Positions 1 through 6,717 of a stretch of DNA of 8,569 bases are shown here, piece by piece. The notes beneath the pieces are model-generated. The model was given only the letters and a program-made list of their open reading frames with translations. It did not search any database and had not been told where the DNA came from. The first letter of the stretch is position 1; every line of letters starts with the position of its first letter. This stretch comes from Candidatus Fermentibacterota bacterium (lineage in GTDB: Bacteria; Fermentibacterota; Fermentibacteria; Fermentibacterales; Fermentibacteraceae), in assembly GCA_022703195.1 (NCBI GenBank), contig JAKLEF010000077.1:1-8569 (forward strand). The letters run 5' to 3'. The position numbers and the translations under genes were made by a program.

Positions 1-596
1 CGCATGTCGAGGAGCCCCGCGCAGGTCCCCCTGAAGGTCTCGAGCGCTTCGCGGCGGGAGGCGAAGAATCGGATCCTGCAGAGGAGCCCCGAGAGCCCGT
101 CGAAGAGGCGGCGGGAGGAGACCAGCGCCACCCCGGCCGCGCTCGCGGCGATGCCTGCCGCGACCACGGGCAGTACGCCGGCCCCGCCCGTCAGGATTGC
201 TCCGATGACGGCGAGGAGCACCATGCTCATCAGGTCGGTGATCCTCTCGGCCACGACCACCGGCGAGGTGAGCTCGACAGGTATTCCCTCCCCGTCGCGC
301 AGGAGGCAGGACTTCAGGACCTCACCGAGCTTCCCCGGAGAAACCGTCATCGAGAAGCCGGCGAGGAACACCAGGAGGCTCCTCCCCACGGGCAGGCGGA
401 CGCCTGTCCTGCCTAGAAGGTACTGCCACTTCATGAATCTCAGGGCGTAGTTGACCAGGGGCAGCCCGAGAACGGCCGGGAGCCAGCTGGGATCGAACGC
501 GGAGATGGCGCTCGAGAACTGCGGGGCGTCCGAGACCAGCACCAGGGCCGTGTAGACCAGGAGCGCTGCGAAGACGGTCAGGAGGGCGCGCTTCAA
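1..596 (-). CDS. Lysylphosphatidylglycerol synthase TM-region / UPF0104 family membrane protein, 3' end missing
   Basis: Polytopic inner-membrane protein. The first 198 residues are in the window and the frame runs off the left edge without a stop; the family is usually about 300 residues or more. Hydrophobic segments lie at residues 5-21, 38-54 and 70-85, with two more between 123 and 160. Two family hallmarks are visible: SPGKLGEVLKS at 86-96 and ERITD at 117-121, and the KWQYLLGRTG stretch after the second helix is also typical. Members of this family (PF03706) include the flippase half of MprF and AglD-like proteins; stand-alone members are thought to handle lipid or polyprenyl-linked substrates, but the substrate here is unknown. 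The UUG start at 594-596 forms a TTGA overlap with the stop of the TPR gene. No strong Shine-Dalgarno precedes it, so coupled reinitiation is likely. An AUG at 432-434 is a poorer start because it removes the first two helices. Location next to a PBP would suit an envelope-lipid role (inference). Confidence 0.85.
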   Translation of the reverse strand, partial: MKRALLTVFAALLVYTALVLVSDAPQFSSAISAFDPSWLPAVLGLPLVNYALRFMKWQYLLGRTGVRLPVGRSLLVFLAGFSMTVSPGKLGEVLKSCLLRDGEGIPVELTSPVVVAERITDLMSMVLLAVIGAILTGGAGVLPVVAAGIAASAAGVALVSSRRLFDGLSGLLCRIRFFASRREALETFRGTCAGLLDM

Positions 597-1438
597 GGAA
601 CCGCGGGCCCCGATCCGGGCGCGGGTTCCGCACCGGCCCCGCCCTTGCCCGAAAGCCCGGGGAGCATCCCCTCTATCTCTGCGTGCAGCTTCTCGAAACC
701 GGCGAGCCCGTCGAGGAGCGAGAGGGCCTTCTTCGAGAGGTCGAGGGCCTCCCCTGCCTCGCCCAGGAGGCTGCTCGCCCTGGCGGCCAGGGCCAGGGCC
801 TGGGCCCTCGAACCCCTGGAATGGTCTCCGGACGGCATGAGTTCATATGCTGTCATGGCGTGGACGAGGGCATCGCGGGGCTGGTTCCTGGCCAGCCCGA
901 GGAGCGAGAGGTTGATGTGCACCCCGCTCCTGGAGGCTCCTGTGCGGATCTCGAGGGCTTCCTGCAGCAGCCTGCCGGCCTCGTCGAGGCCGGGCTCCTC
1001 GCGCTTCTCGATCAGCAGGCCCGCCAGGTTGACGCCCAGGCTGGCCGCGAGCACGGGCTCCCTCTCGAGCGCCTTCCTGTAGTACTGCTCGGCCTGCGCG
1101 GCATTACCACGCCCCGATTCGATCAGTCCGAGCTGGCCAAGGGCCGTACCGCTGGTGTCGCCCTTCTGGACGGCCTCGGCCACGGTATCCTCGGCCTCGT
1201 CGAACCTGCCCGCCCTGATGAGGAAGTATACGAGAGCATTGGTCAGCGGGTCCTTCACCGACTTCCTGTCGCGATTCCTCTGGAGCATCCGGATCATATC
1301 CTCGACGCGTCCCGAGGCGGCCAGGACGGCCGCCCGCCGGAGCTGGACGCTCTTCCAGGCCGGCGTCCTCATGAGGATGAAGCCCGCGAGGGTAAGGAGG
1401 GCGAGTGCGCCCAGAGCCGCGAGGATGTAGTTCGTCAT
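593..1438 (-). CDS. Membrane-anchored TPR-repeat protein
   Basis: 281-residue protein with one N-terminal hydrophobic segment (residues 4-23, YILAALGALALLTLAGFILM) followed by a largely helical body. TPR-like helix pairs are seen around residues 64-92 (ALVYFLIRAGRFDEAEDTV), 97-128 (LGQLGLIESGRGNAAQAEQYY, then RKALEREP), 133-165, 174-200 and 213-242. The Ala, Gly, Tyr and Pro spacing fits tetratricopeptide repeats, a scaffold for protein-protein contacts. The last 20 residues are Gly/Ala/Pro-rich and probably disordered. The AUG lies in an ATGA overlap with the stop of the upstream penicillin-binding protein; only a G-rich run (GGGGG, about 9 nt upstream) could act as a ribosome binding site, so coupling to PBP translation is likely. 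The position between a PBP and a polytopic membrane protein suggests an adaptor in the envelope. Its partner and exact function are not shown by the sequence. Confidence 0.88.
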   Translation of the reverse strand: MTNYILAALGALALLTLAGFILMRTPAWKSVQLRRAAVLAASGRVEDMIRMLQRNRDRKSVKDPLTNALVYFLIRAGRFDEAEDTVAEAVQKGDTSGTALGQLGLIESGRGNAAQAEQYYRKALEREPVLAASLGVNLAGLLIEKREEPGLDEAGRLLQEALEIRTGASRSGVHINLSLLGLARNQPRDALVHAMTAYELMPSGDHSRGSRAQALALAARASSLLGEAGEALDLSKKALSLLDGLAGFEKLHAEIEGMLPGLSGKGGAGAEPAPGSGPAVP

Positions 1439-3678
1439 CTCGGTCTGCCCCCGGATCCGCTGCGCGAGGTGTCGAACTGGGTGAAGTCGGGGATGGTGGT
1501 GTCAGAGGCGAACGGGGACAGCGCGGTATGTATGGGGCAGTAGGAGGTGGGCTGGGTGCCGGCCCAGAAGAGCTCGTCGACCGCCTTGTCGCCGCACTCG
1601 GCGTTGGCCAGGAAGCCCGACTGCCTGCAGATGACGGCATGTTCCACCGCGCCCGAGGGTGCGGCAGGGAAGGATGGAGCCGACGAGGCGTCTGCCCCTG
1701 CGAATGCCCTGCGCATGAACCTGCTCCAGATGGGCACGGCGATGTCGCCCCCCGCCTCGCCTCTGCCGCTCTGGAGCCTCATCCTCACGACATGGTTGTC
1801 GTATCCGACCCATACCGACGCCACGAGATCGGGGGTGAAGCCTATGAACCAGGCGTCGGCGTAGTCGCTGGTGGTGCCAGTCTTGCCGCCCGCATCCCTG
1901 CCGGCGTAGGGTCCGGCCCCCCAGTACCAGCGCGATCCCGACGCCGTGCCGGCCCTGACCACGCTCTGGAGCAGGTTGTTCATGATCCAGGCGCCGGTCT
2001 CGCTGAGGACCCTGGAACCCTGAGGGGCCTGTTCGTTGGTCTCGAGGACGTTGCCGTACCTGTCCACCACCCTGAGGATACCCGTGGCATCCCTGGCGAT
2101 GCCGCCGGTCGCGAACGGAATGTATGCCTGCGCCATCTCGAGGGGGCTGACCATGCAGCTGCCCAGCGGAAGCGAGTTCACTATGGGCAGGTCGCTCTCG
2201 ATCCCCATGGCCGAAGCCCTGGCGGCCACGGCCTCTATCCCCACGGCCATGCCGACCCTGACGGCCGAAACGTTGTAGGACCGGGCTATGGCCTCCCTCA
2301 CTGTCACCATCCCGTGGAAGCTGCCGTCGTAGTTCCTCGGCCTCCACTGGCCGGGGGAGAGGTCGACCACTACCGGCTGGTCGAGGACCACGCTCCCTGG
2401 CGACCAGCCCTGCTCCACGGCCTCCGCATAGACGAACGGCTTGAATGAGCTGCCGGGCTGCCTCCTGGCCTGTACCGCCCTGTTGAATTCGCTGTCCTGG
2501 AAGTCCCTTCCGCCCACCATCGCCCTTATGTAGCCGGTTCTCGGATCGACTGCGACTATCGCGCACTGGACATAGTCCGGGGCGCCCTCGATGGTGTCCT
2601 CGACGGTCTGCCAGTAGTCCCAGGAGCTCTCGTACCGGAGCCTCTGGGGATCGTCCGCGTAGGAGCCCGTGGCGGGATCCCACAGGGGCTCCCTCAGCGC
2701 CATGACGCTGTCCATCGCGAACTCGGCAGCCGCCTGGACGTCGGGGTCGAGAGTGGTGTAGACCTCGAGCCCCTGTTCGTATACCGCCGACCAGCCGTAT
2801 CTGGAGACCAGGTACTGCCTCACGTACTCAGAGAAGTAGTCCCACTGGTCCTCCAGCTCGGGCCTCACCACGTCCACTCCCAGGGGCGACGCGCACGCCT
2901 GGTCGTACTGGCCGTCGGTGATGCAGCCGTCCTCGCGCATCATCGATAGGACGACGTTCCGGCGGGTGGTGCAGCGCTCGGGATTGCGCACGGGGTTGTA
3001 GCCGCTCGGGTTCCTCGGCATGCCGACCAGCATCGCGGCCTGCGCCAGCGTGAGCTCGGCCGCGGTGGTCCCGTTGAAGTAGGTCCTGGCGGCGGCCTCG
3101 ATGCCGTAGGCCCCCTGGCCGTAGAAGATGTGGTTGAGGTACATCTCCAGGATCTCCTGCTTGGAGAACTGCCTCTCGATCTCCATAGCGATGAAGGCCT
3201 CCTGGAGCTTCCTCTGGATGGTCTGGTCGGGCACGAGGAACAGCCCCCTGGCGAGCTGCTGCGTGATGGTGCTGCCGCCGTGCCGGGCGCCGGTGGTCAG
3301 ATCGACATAGACGGCCCTGACCAGCCCCCGGATGCTGACCCCGTTGTGGGTGTAGAAATCCTTGTCCTCGGTGGCAATCAGCCCCTGGATGACGAACGGG
3401 CTGATCTGGTCGATCTCGACGGGATACCTGTTCTCCACGAAGGCGCAGGCCAGCTCGTTGCCCCTGCAGTCGTAGATCCGGGTCGAGGCCGAGGGTTCCC
3501 GCCCGCGGAGCCCGGCCACCAGGATGTTCCCCCTGGCCTGCCTGAAGGCGGTGCTGCAGTCGTTGTAGACCCTCCACATGAAGCCGCCCGAGAAGAAGAT
3601 GCACAGGGACGCCGCCAGGGCCGTCCATTCGAGTACCGCACGCACCCTCCCGGCCGGGGCGCTATTCGACAGAGCCAA
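1435..3678 (-). CDS. Class A penicillin-binding protein, PBP1A type (peptidoglycan glycosyltransferase / D,D-transpeptidase)
   Basis: Bifunctional peptidoglycan synthase of 747 residues: it polymerises lipid II into glycan strands and crosslinks stem peptides in the periplasm. Numbering from the UUG start: membrane anchor about 18-35; GT51 glycosyltransferase domain about 75-260 with EDKDFYTH (catalytic Glu104), GGSTITQQLARG (134-145) and RKLQEAFIAMEIE (second Glu at 160); transpeptidase domain about 370-650 with SSFK (nucleophile Ser410, Lys413), SYN (467-469) and KTGTT (Lys599). All catalytic motifs are intact. The C-terminal tail has the PBP1A pattern Cys-x10-Cys-x18-Cys-x2-His (Cys684, 695, 714). 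The start is chosen at UUG 3676-3678 because GGAGGAA sits 5 nt upstream; an in-frame AUG at 3706-3708 would add 10 residues but has no well-spaced ribosome binding site. The gene overlaps the lipoprotein gene by 17 nt and the TPR gene by 4 nt. Confidence 0.96.
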   Translation of the reverse strand: MALSNSAPAGRVRAVLEWTALAASLCIFFSGGFMWRVYNDCSTAFRQARGNILVAGLRGREPSASTRIYDCRGNELACAFVENRYPVEIDQISPFVIQGLIATEDKDFYTHNGVSIRGLVRAVYVDLTTGARHGGSTITQQLARGLFLVPDQTIQRKLQEAFIAMEIERQFSKQEILEMYLNHIFYGQGAYGIEAAARTYFNGTTAAELTLAQAAMLVGMPRNPSGYNPVRNPERCTTRRNVVLSMMREDGCITDGQYDQACASPLGVDVVRPELEDQWDYFSEYVRQYLVSRYGWSAVYEQGLEVYTTLDPDVQAAAEFAMDSVMALREPLWDPATGSYADDPQRLRYESSWDYWQTVEDTIEGAPDYVQCAIVAVDPRTGYIRAMVGGRDFQDSEFNRAVQARRQPGSSFKPFVYAEAVEQGWSPGSVVLDQPVVVDLSPGQWRPRNYDGSFHGMVTVREAIARSYNVSAVRVGMAVGIEAVAARASAMGIESDLPIVNSLPLGSCMVSPLEMAQAYIPFATGGIARDATGILRVVDRYGNVLETNEQAPQGSRVLSETGAWIMNNLLQSVVRAGTASGSRWYWGAGPYAGRDAGGKTGTTSDYADAWFIGFTPDLVASVWVGYDNHVVRMRLQSGRGEAGGDIAVPIWSRFMRRAFAGADASSAPSFPAAPSGAVEHAVICRQSGFLANAECGDKAVDELFWAGTQPTSYCPIHTALSPFASDTTIPDFTQFDTSRSGSGGRPR

Positions 3679-4996
3679 GCTGGTTCCTCCCGAGCACTGG
3701 TGTTCCATCCTCGTACCGGAGTACGTATTCGTAGGCGCCCGAGTTCCCGATCAGGGTGACCTCCCTGCAGCCGGCGGCCGCGGCGGGCCTGGAGGAGAAC
3801 TCGGGATGATAGTCGCTCTCGTAGTCCTCGTATGTCCTGAAGACGATCCGGTACCCCGTGGGAGTGCCCTCGAAGAGATAGAGGTTGCCAGCGAAGTAGA
3901 CCACCCTCTCGGGGTCCAGGTCGCCGTTCATCTCCACCCCGAGGGCCCTCCAGATCGTCATGCCTATCTCGTTCTCGAAACGCTGCTCGGTCTGGTGGGG
4001 GTCGAGGTAGATGATCTGCTGCCCCAGCGGCTCCTCGTCACCGCTCGTCAGGATGGCCGGGAAGGTCGCAGACAGTGTGTCCAGCCTCTCCACCTGGTCG
4101 CTCACGGCCAGGAAGTTCGCGGTCATGACCCGGAGCCTCTCGACGTCCAGCGTGGAATCGGGGACCGAGGCCTGCCCTGTGGTCCGGAGGATCTGCATGG
4201 ATTCGTGGGCATCGCGGATGACGGCCTTGGAGAGGAACGCCATCTCTCTCCAGGTGGCCACGAAACCGCTCAGTTCCACGGGCACCGATGAGAGGTTGAA
4301 CGTGGCCCTGTCCTGGATGATCTGCATGGCGGCCGCCCTGCGGATGTTGCACCAGGCGAGCCCGGCATAGGCGGCATCGTCGAGGGAGCCGATGTAGCTC
4401 TCGAAGCCGGTGCCCCGCTCCCCTGCGGCGGACGCCGACGAATAGTGGGCGATCGAATCGATCCTCGCGCCGTCCAGGAGCTGCCTGGCGATCCTCATCT
4501 CGAACCGCGTCTCCGGGCTCGACATGATCAGACCCGCAGTGCGCTCGACGCTCAGCGAGTCGATGACCTCGCCGGGGATCTCCTCGCCGAACCCCTCTAT
4601 GAGCCAGCCGGATTCGCCGAGCACGAAGTCGATGCGGACGATGGCCGGACTCTCCATCCTGGTGATGGAGCAGTAGTAGGATGTCCTCGAACCGGTGCTG
4701 TCGGTAAGTATCTCTGTCAGCCTGCCGGAGGAGTCGAAGCCCCTCCATCTGCCGAAGACCGTCCAGGGATCGCCGCCGGCGGATTCGGAGGCCTCCCTCA
4801 GCGCCGGGGCGAGGAGGCCGAGGCACGAAGGGTCGTTCAGGGCCAGCAGCCTGGAGAACTCGAGACCGATCTCGAGCGGGGAGGCCGGGATCGTTGCGGT
4901 GCTGTCGGCAGGAACGACGACCTGCCCGTCCCCCGGGCCTCCGCAGCCGGCGGCGAGAACCAGGGTCAAAGCCGTCAGAGACAGGATCCTACTCAT
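3662..4996 (-). CDS. Predicted lipoprotein of unknown function
   Basis: 444 residues. The N-terminus is a lipoprotein signal peptide: Arg3, a hydrophobic core, then the lipobox LAAGC with the lipidated Cys at residue 18. Gly, not Asp, follows the Cys, which under the usual Lol rule would favour the outer membrane in a diderm. A short Pro/Ser/Thr-rich linker (20-38) follows. Residues 40-147 (LEFSRLLALNDPSCLGLLAP through SPAIVRIDFVLGESGWLIEG) look like an NTF2-like alpha+beta unit, as in many secreted DUF4878-type lipoproteins; this is a weak, pattern-based resemblance. The middle (150-310) is mainly helical, and the end (325-435) is rich in Tyr, Phe and beta-prone runs. I do not recognise the full-length family. 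The AUG is in an ATGA overlap with the ATPase stop, and the 3' end overlaps the PBP gene by 17 nt. The position just before a class A PBP raises the idea of an outer-membrane partner, as LpoA/LpoB are for E. coli PBPs; there is no visible sequence similarity to those. Confidence 0.85.
   Translation of the reverse strand: MSRILSLTALTLVLAAGCGGPGDGQVVVPADSTATIPASPLEIGLEFSRLLALNDPSCLGLLAPALREASESAGGDPWTVFGRWRGFDSSGRLTEILTDSTGSRTSYYCSITRMESPAIVRIDFVLGESGWLIEGFGEEIPGEVIDSLSVERTAGLIMSSPETRFEMRIARQLLDGARIDSIAHYSSASAAGERGTGFESYIGSLDDAAYAGLAWCNIRRAAAMQIIQDRATFNLSSVPVELSGFVATWREMAFLSKAVIRDAHESMQILRTTGQASVPDSTLDVERLRVMTANFLAVSDQVERLDTLSATFPAILTSGDEEPLGQQIIYLDPHQTEQRFENEIGMTIWRALGVEMNGDLDPERVVYFAGNLYLFEGTPTGYRIVFRTYEDYESDYHPEFSSRPAAAAGCREVTLIGNSGAYEYVLRYEDGTPVLGRNQLGSVE
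3684..3690 (-). promoter_or_regulatory. Ribosome binding site for the PBP gene
   Basis: GGAGGAA on the minus strand, 5 nt before the UUG at 3676-3678. It is the strongest Shine-Dalgarno match at any start in this window, and it lies inside the last codons of the lipoprotein gene. It is the main reason for preferring the UUG over the AUG 30 nt upstream. Confidence 0.75.
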
Positions 4997-6717
4997 TCCA
5001 GCCCCATCGTCACGGCCATCATCTCCCCCGGTGTGGTAGCTCCTGAACAGACCTTGCGTGCGGCATTGGAACGGAGCGTCCTCATGCCGTCCTCCACGGC
5101 GAGCCTCCTGATCTCGCCCGACGGCGCCGAGCGGGACAGGGCGTCCCTGACGCGGTCGGTGACCTCCATGACCTCGAAAACGGCCGTCCTGCCCTTGAAG
5201 CCCGTGCCCCTGCAGGCCCTACAGCCCCTGCCCCTCCTGAAGCTGCAGCCCTGGACCCCGGCGAGGCCTGCCGTGGCGAGAAGAGCGGCCGGGGGCTCCC
5301 AGACCTCTGCGCATTCGTCGCAGACCACCCTGACCAGCCTCTGGGCGACGATTCCGATCAGGGTGCTCGCCAGGAGGAACGGCTCGACGCCCATGTCCAG
5401 GAGCCTCACTGCGGAGGAGGCGGTGTCGTTCGTGTGCAGCGTGCTGAGGACGAGGTGCCCAGTGAGGGCGCAGCGTATCGCGCTCCTGGCGGTTTCCTGG
5501 TCTCGTATCTCGCCCACCATGATCACGTCCGGGTCCTGCCTGAGTATGTGCCGCAGGGCCGTGGAGAAGGTGACGTCTATCGCGGGCTGCACAGCTATCT
5601 GGTTGAACTCGTCCGTGACGAACTCGATCGGGTCCTCTATCGTCGTGATGTTCTTCTCCGTGGTCGAGAGAGCAGTCAGGGTGGAGTAGAGCGTCGTGGT
5701 CTTGCCGCTGCCGGTGGGGCCCGTGACGAGGAGCAGCCCCATGGCGCTCTTCACCAGCCTGCCGTACCTCCCGCTCTCGTCCTCCTCGAAGCCGAGCCCG
5801 GACAGGTCCTGCATCAGGATTCCGGGATCGAGTATCCTGAGCACGGCCTTCTCCCCGAACGCGGCGGGGATGGTGGAGGACCTGATCTCGACCGGTTTGC
5901 CCTCGAAGTGGGTCCTTATCCTGCCGTCCTGGGGCCTTCTCTTCTCGGCTATGTTCATGCCCGCTATCATCTTGACCCTGGACAGAATGGGGAGGTGCAG
6001 CTTGCGGGGCAGGCTGTAGACGTTGTGCAGGACGCCGTCGATACGCAGCCTCACGACGGTGTGCTCCCTGTGCGGTTCGAGGTGGATGTCGCTGGCCCTC
6101 TCCTCGAAGGCGTACTGGAGCAGATGGTTCACGGCGTTGACGATGGGTCTGTCGGTCGGTTCGAGCCCGCCCGGGGTCTCGCTCGAGACGTACCTCTCCA
6201 GGTTGCCGAGGTCGACGTCCTCGTCGCTCATGGTCCCCACCTCGCGGGCGGCGGCCACGATCGAACTGTGGAGACCGTAGAACTGCCGGATCACCTTGGC
6301 GATGTCGGTGGGCCTGCTGATGTAGAGCTCGATCTCCTTGCCCAGCAGGTGCGGGAGATCCTCGACCGGCCTGGGGTCGGTGAAGTTGCACGTCGCCACC
6401 ATGAGCCTGTCCTCGTTGCTGCCCACCACGACCGCATGGTTCCGCTGGGCGAACGCTCCGGGGAGGGAGGAGGTGACGAGTTCGTAGTCGAGTTCGAGAG
6501 GGTCGAGGTTGCGGAAGGGTATTCCCGACTGCTGCGAGAGGAATGTGTAGAGAGCCTCCTCGCTCACCAGCCCCCTGCTGACGAGGATGCCGAGAAGCGA
6601 GGGATCGGGGCTCTGCCAGAGCCTCGAAAGCCTCTCCATGCCCTGCCTCGAGAGGAGACCGGCCGCCTCGAGCCGCCCGGGAAGGGCCGCGAAGTCGAGC
6701 CTCGGTATGGATCTCAA
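4993..6717 (-). CDS. GspE/PilB-family secretion or type IV pilus assembly ATPase
   Basis: 574-residue cytoplasmic hexameric ATPase that powers pilin or pseudopilin assembly in type IV pili or type II secretion. Residues 11-63 resemble an MshEN module: two 24-residue repeats separated by 5 residues. A GspE_N-like region continues to about 150. The motor domain has SDIHLEP (209-215), RLRIDG (223-228, Arg-finger region), Walker A GPTGSGKTT (333-341), Asp box TIEDPIE (359-365), Walker B DPDVIMVGE (Glu403), and His box GHLVLSTLHTND (His421, His428). A tetracysteine zinc site is present: C466-x2-C469 and C499-x2-C502, as expected for PilB/GspE but not PilT. The length is typical of PilB. The UUG start at 6715-6717 forms a TTGA overlap with the upstream stop and has GGAGA 4 nt before it. 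An AUG at 6637-6639 with GAGG upstream is an alternative but would delete the first MshEN repeat. No pilin, PilC, PilT or secretin gene is visible, so the choice between pilus and type II secretion stays open. Confidence 0.95.
   Translation of the reverse strand: MRSIPRLDFAALPGRLEAAGLLSRQGMERLSRLWQSPDPSLLGILVSRGLVSEEALYTFLSQQSGIPFRNLDPLELDYELVTSSLPGAFAQRNHAVVVGSNEDRLMVATCNFTDPRPVEDLPHLLGKEIELYISRPTDIAKVIRQFYGLHSSIVAAAREVGTMSDEDVDLGNLERYVSSETPGGLEPTDRPIVNAVNHLLQYAFEERASDIHLEPHREHTVVRLRIDGVLHNVYSLPRKLHLPILSRVKMIAGMNIAEKRRPQDGRIRTHFEGKPVEIRSSTIPAAFGEKAVLRILDPGILMQDLSGLGFEEDESGRYGRLVKSAMGLLLVTGPTGSGKTTTLYSTLTALSTTEKNITTIEDPIEFVTDEFNQIAVQPAIDVTFSTALRHILRQDPDVIMVGEIRDQETARSAIRCALTGHLVLSTLHTNDTASSAVRLLDMGVEPFLLASTLIGIVAQRLVRVVCDECAEVWEPPAALLATAGLAGVQGCSFRRGRGCRACRGTGFKGRTAVFEVMEVTDRVRDALSRSAPSGEIRRLAVEDGMRTLRSNAARKVCSGATTPGEMMAVTMGLE

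Noticed and set aside
322..633. Short minus-strand open frame overlapping the LPG-synthase-TM gene
   Set aside because: It is out of frame with the membrane protein, Arg/Pro-rich and without hydrophobic segments; the frame read from 596 has the family motifs.
1405..2448. A 347-codon plus-strand open frame
   Set aside because: It is antisense to the penicillin-binding protein transpeptidase domain and has low-complexity composition and no recognisable motif.
1502..2683. A 393-codon minus-strand open frame in another reading frame of the PBP
   Set aside because: It is Arg/Gly/Gln-rich shadow translation. The true frame contains SSFK, SYN and KTG.
4445..5689. A 414-codon plus-strand open frame
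   Set aside because: It is antisense across the lipoprotein and ATPase genes; its composition changes part-way through and it has no domain.
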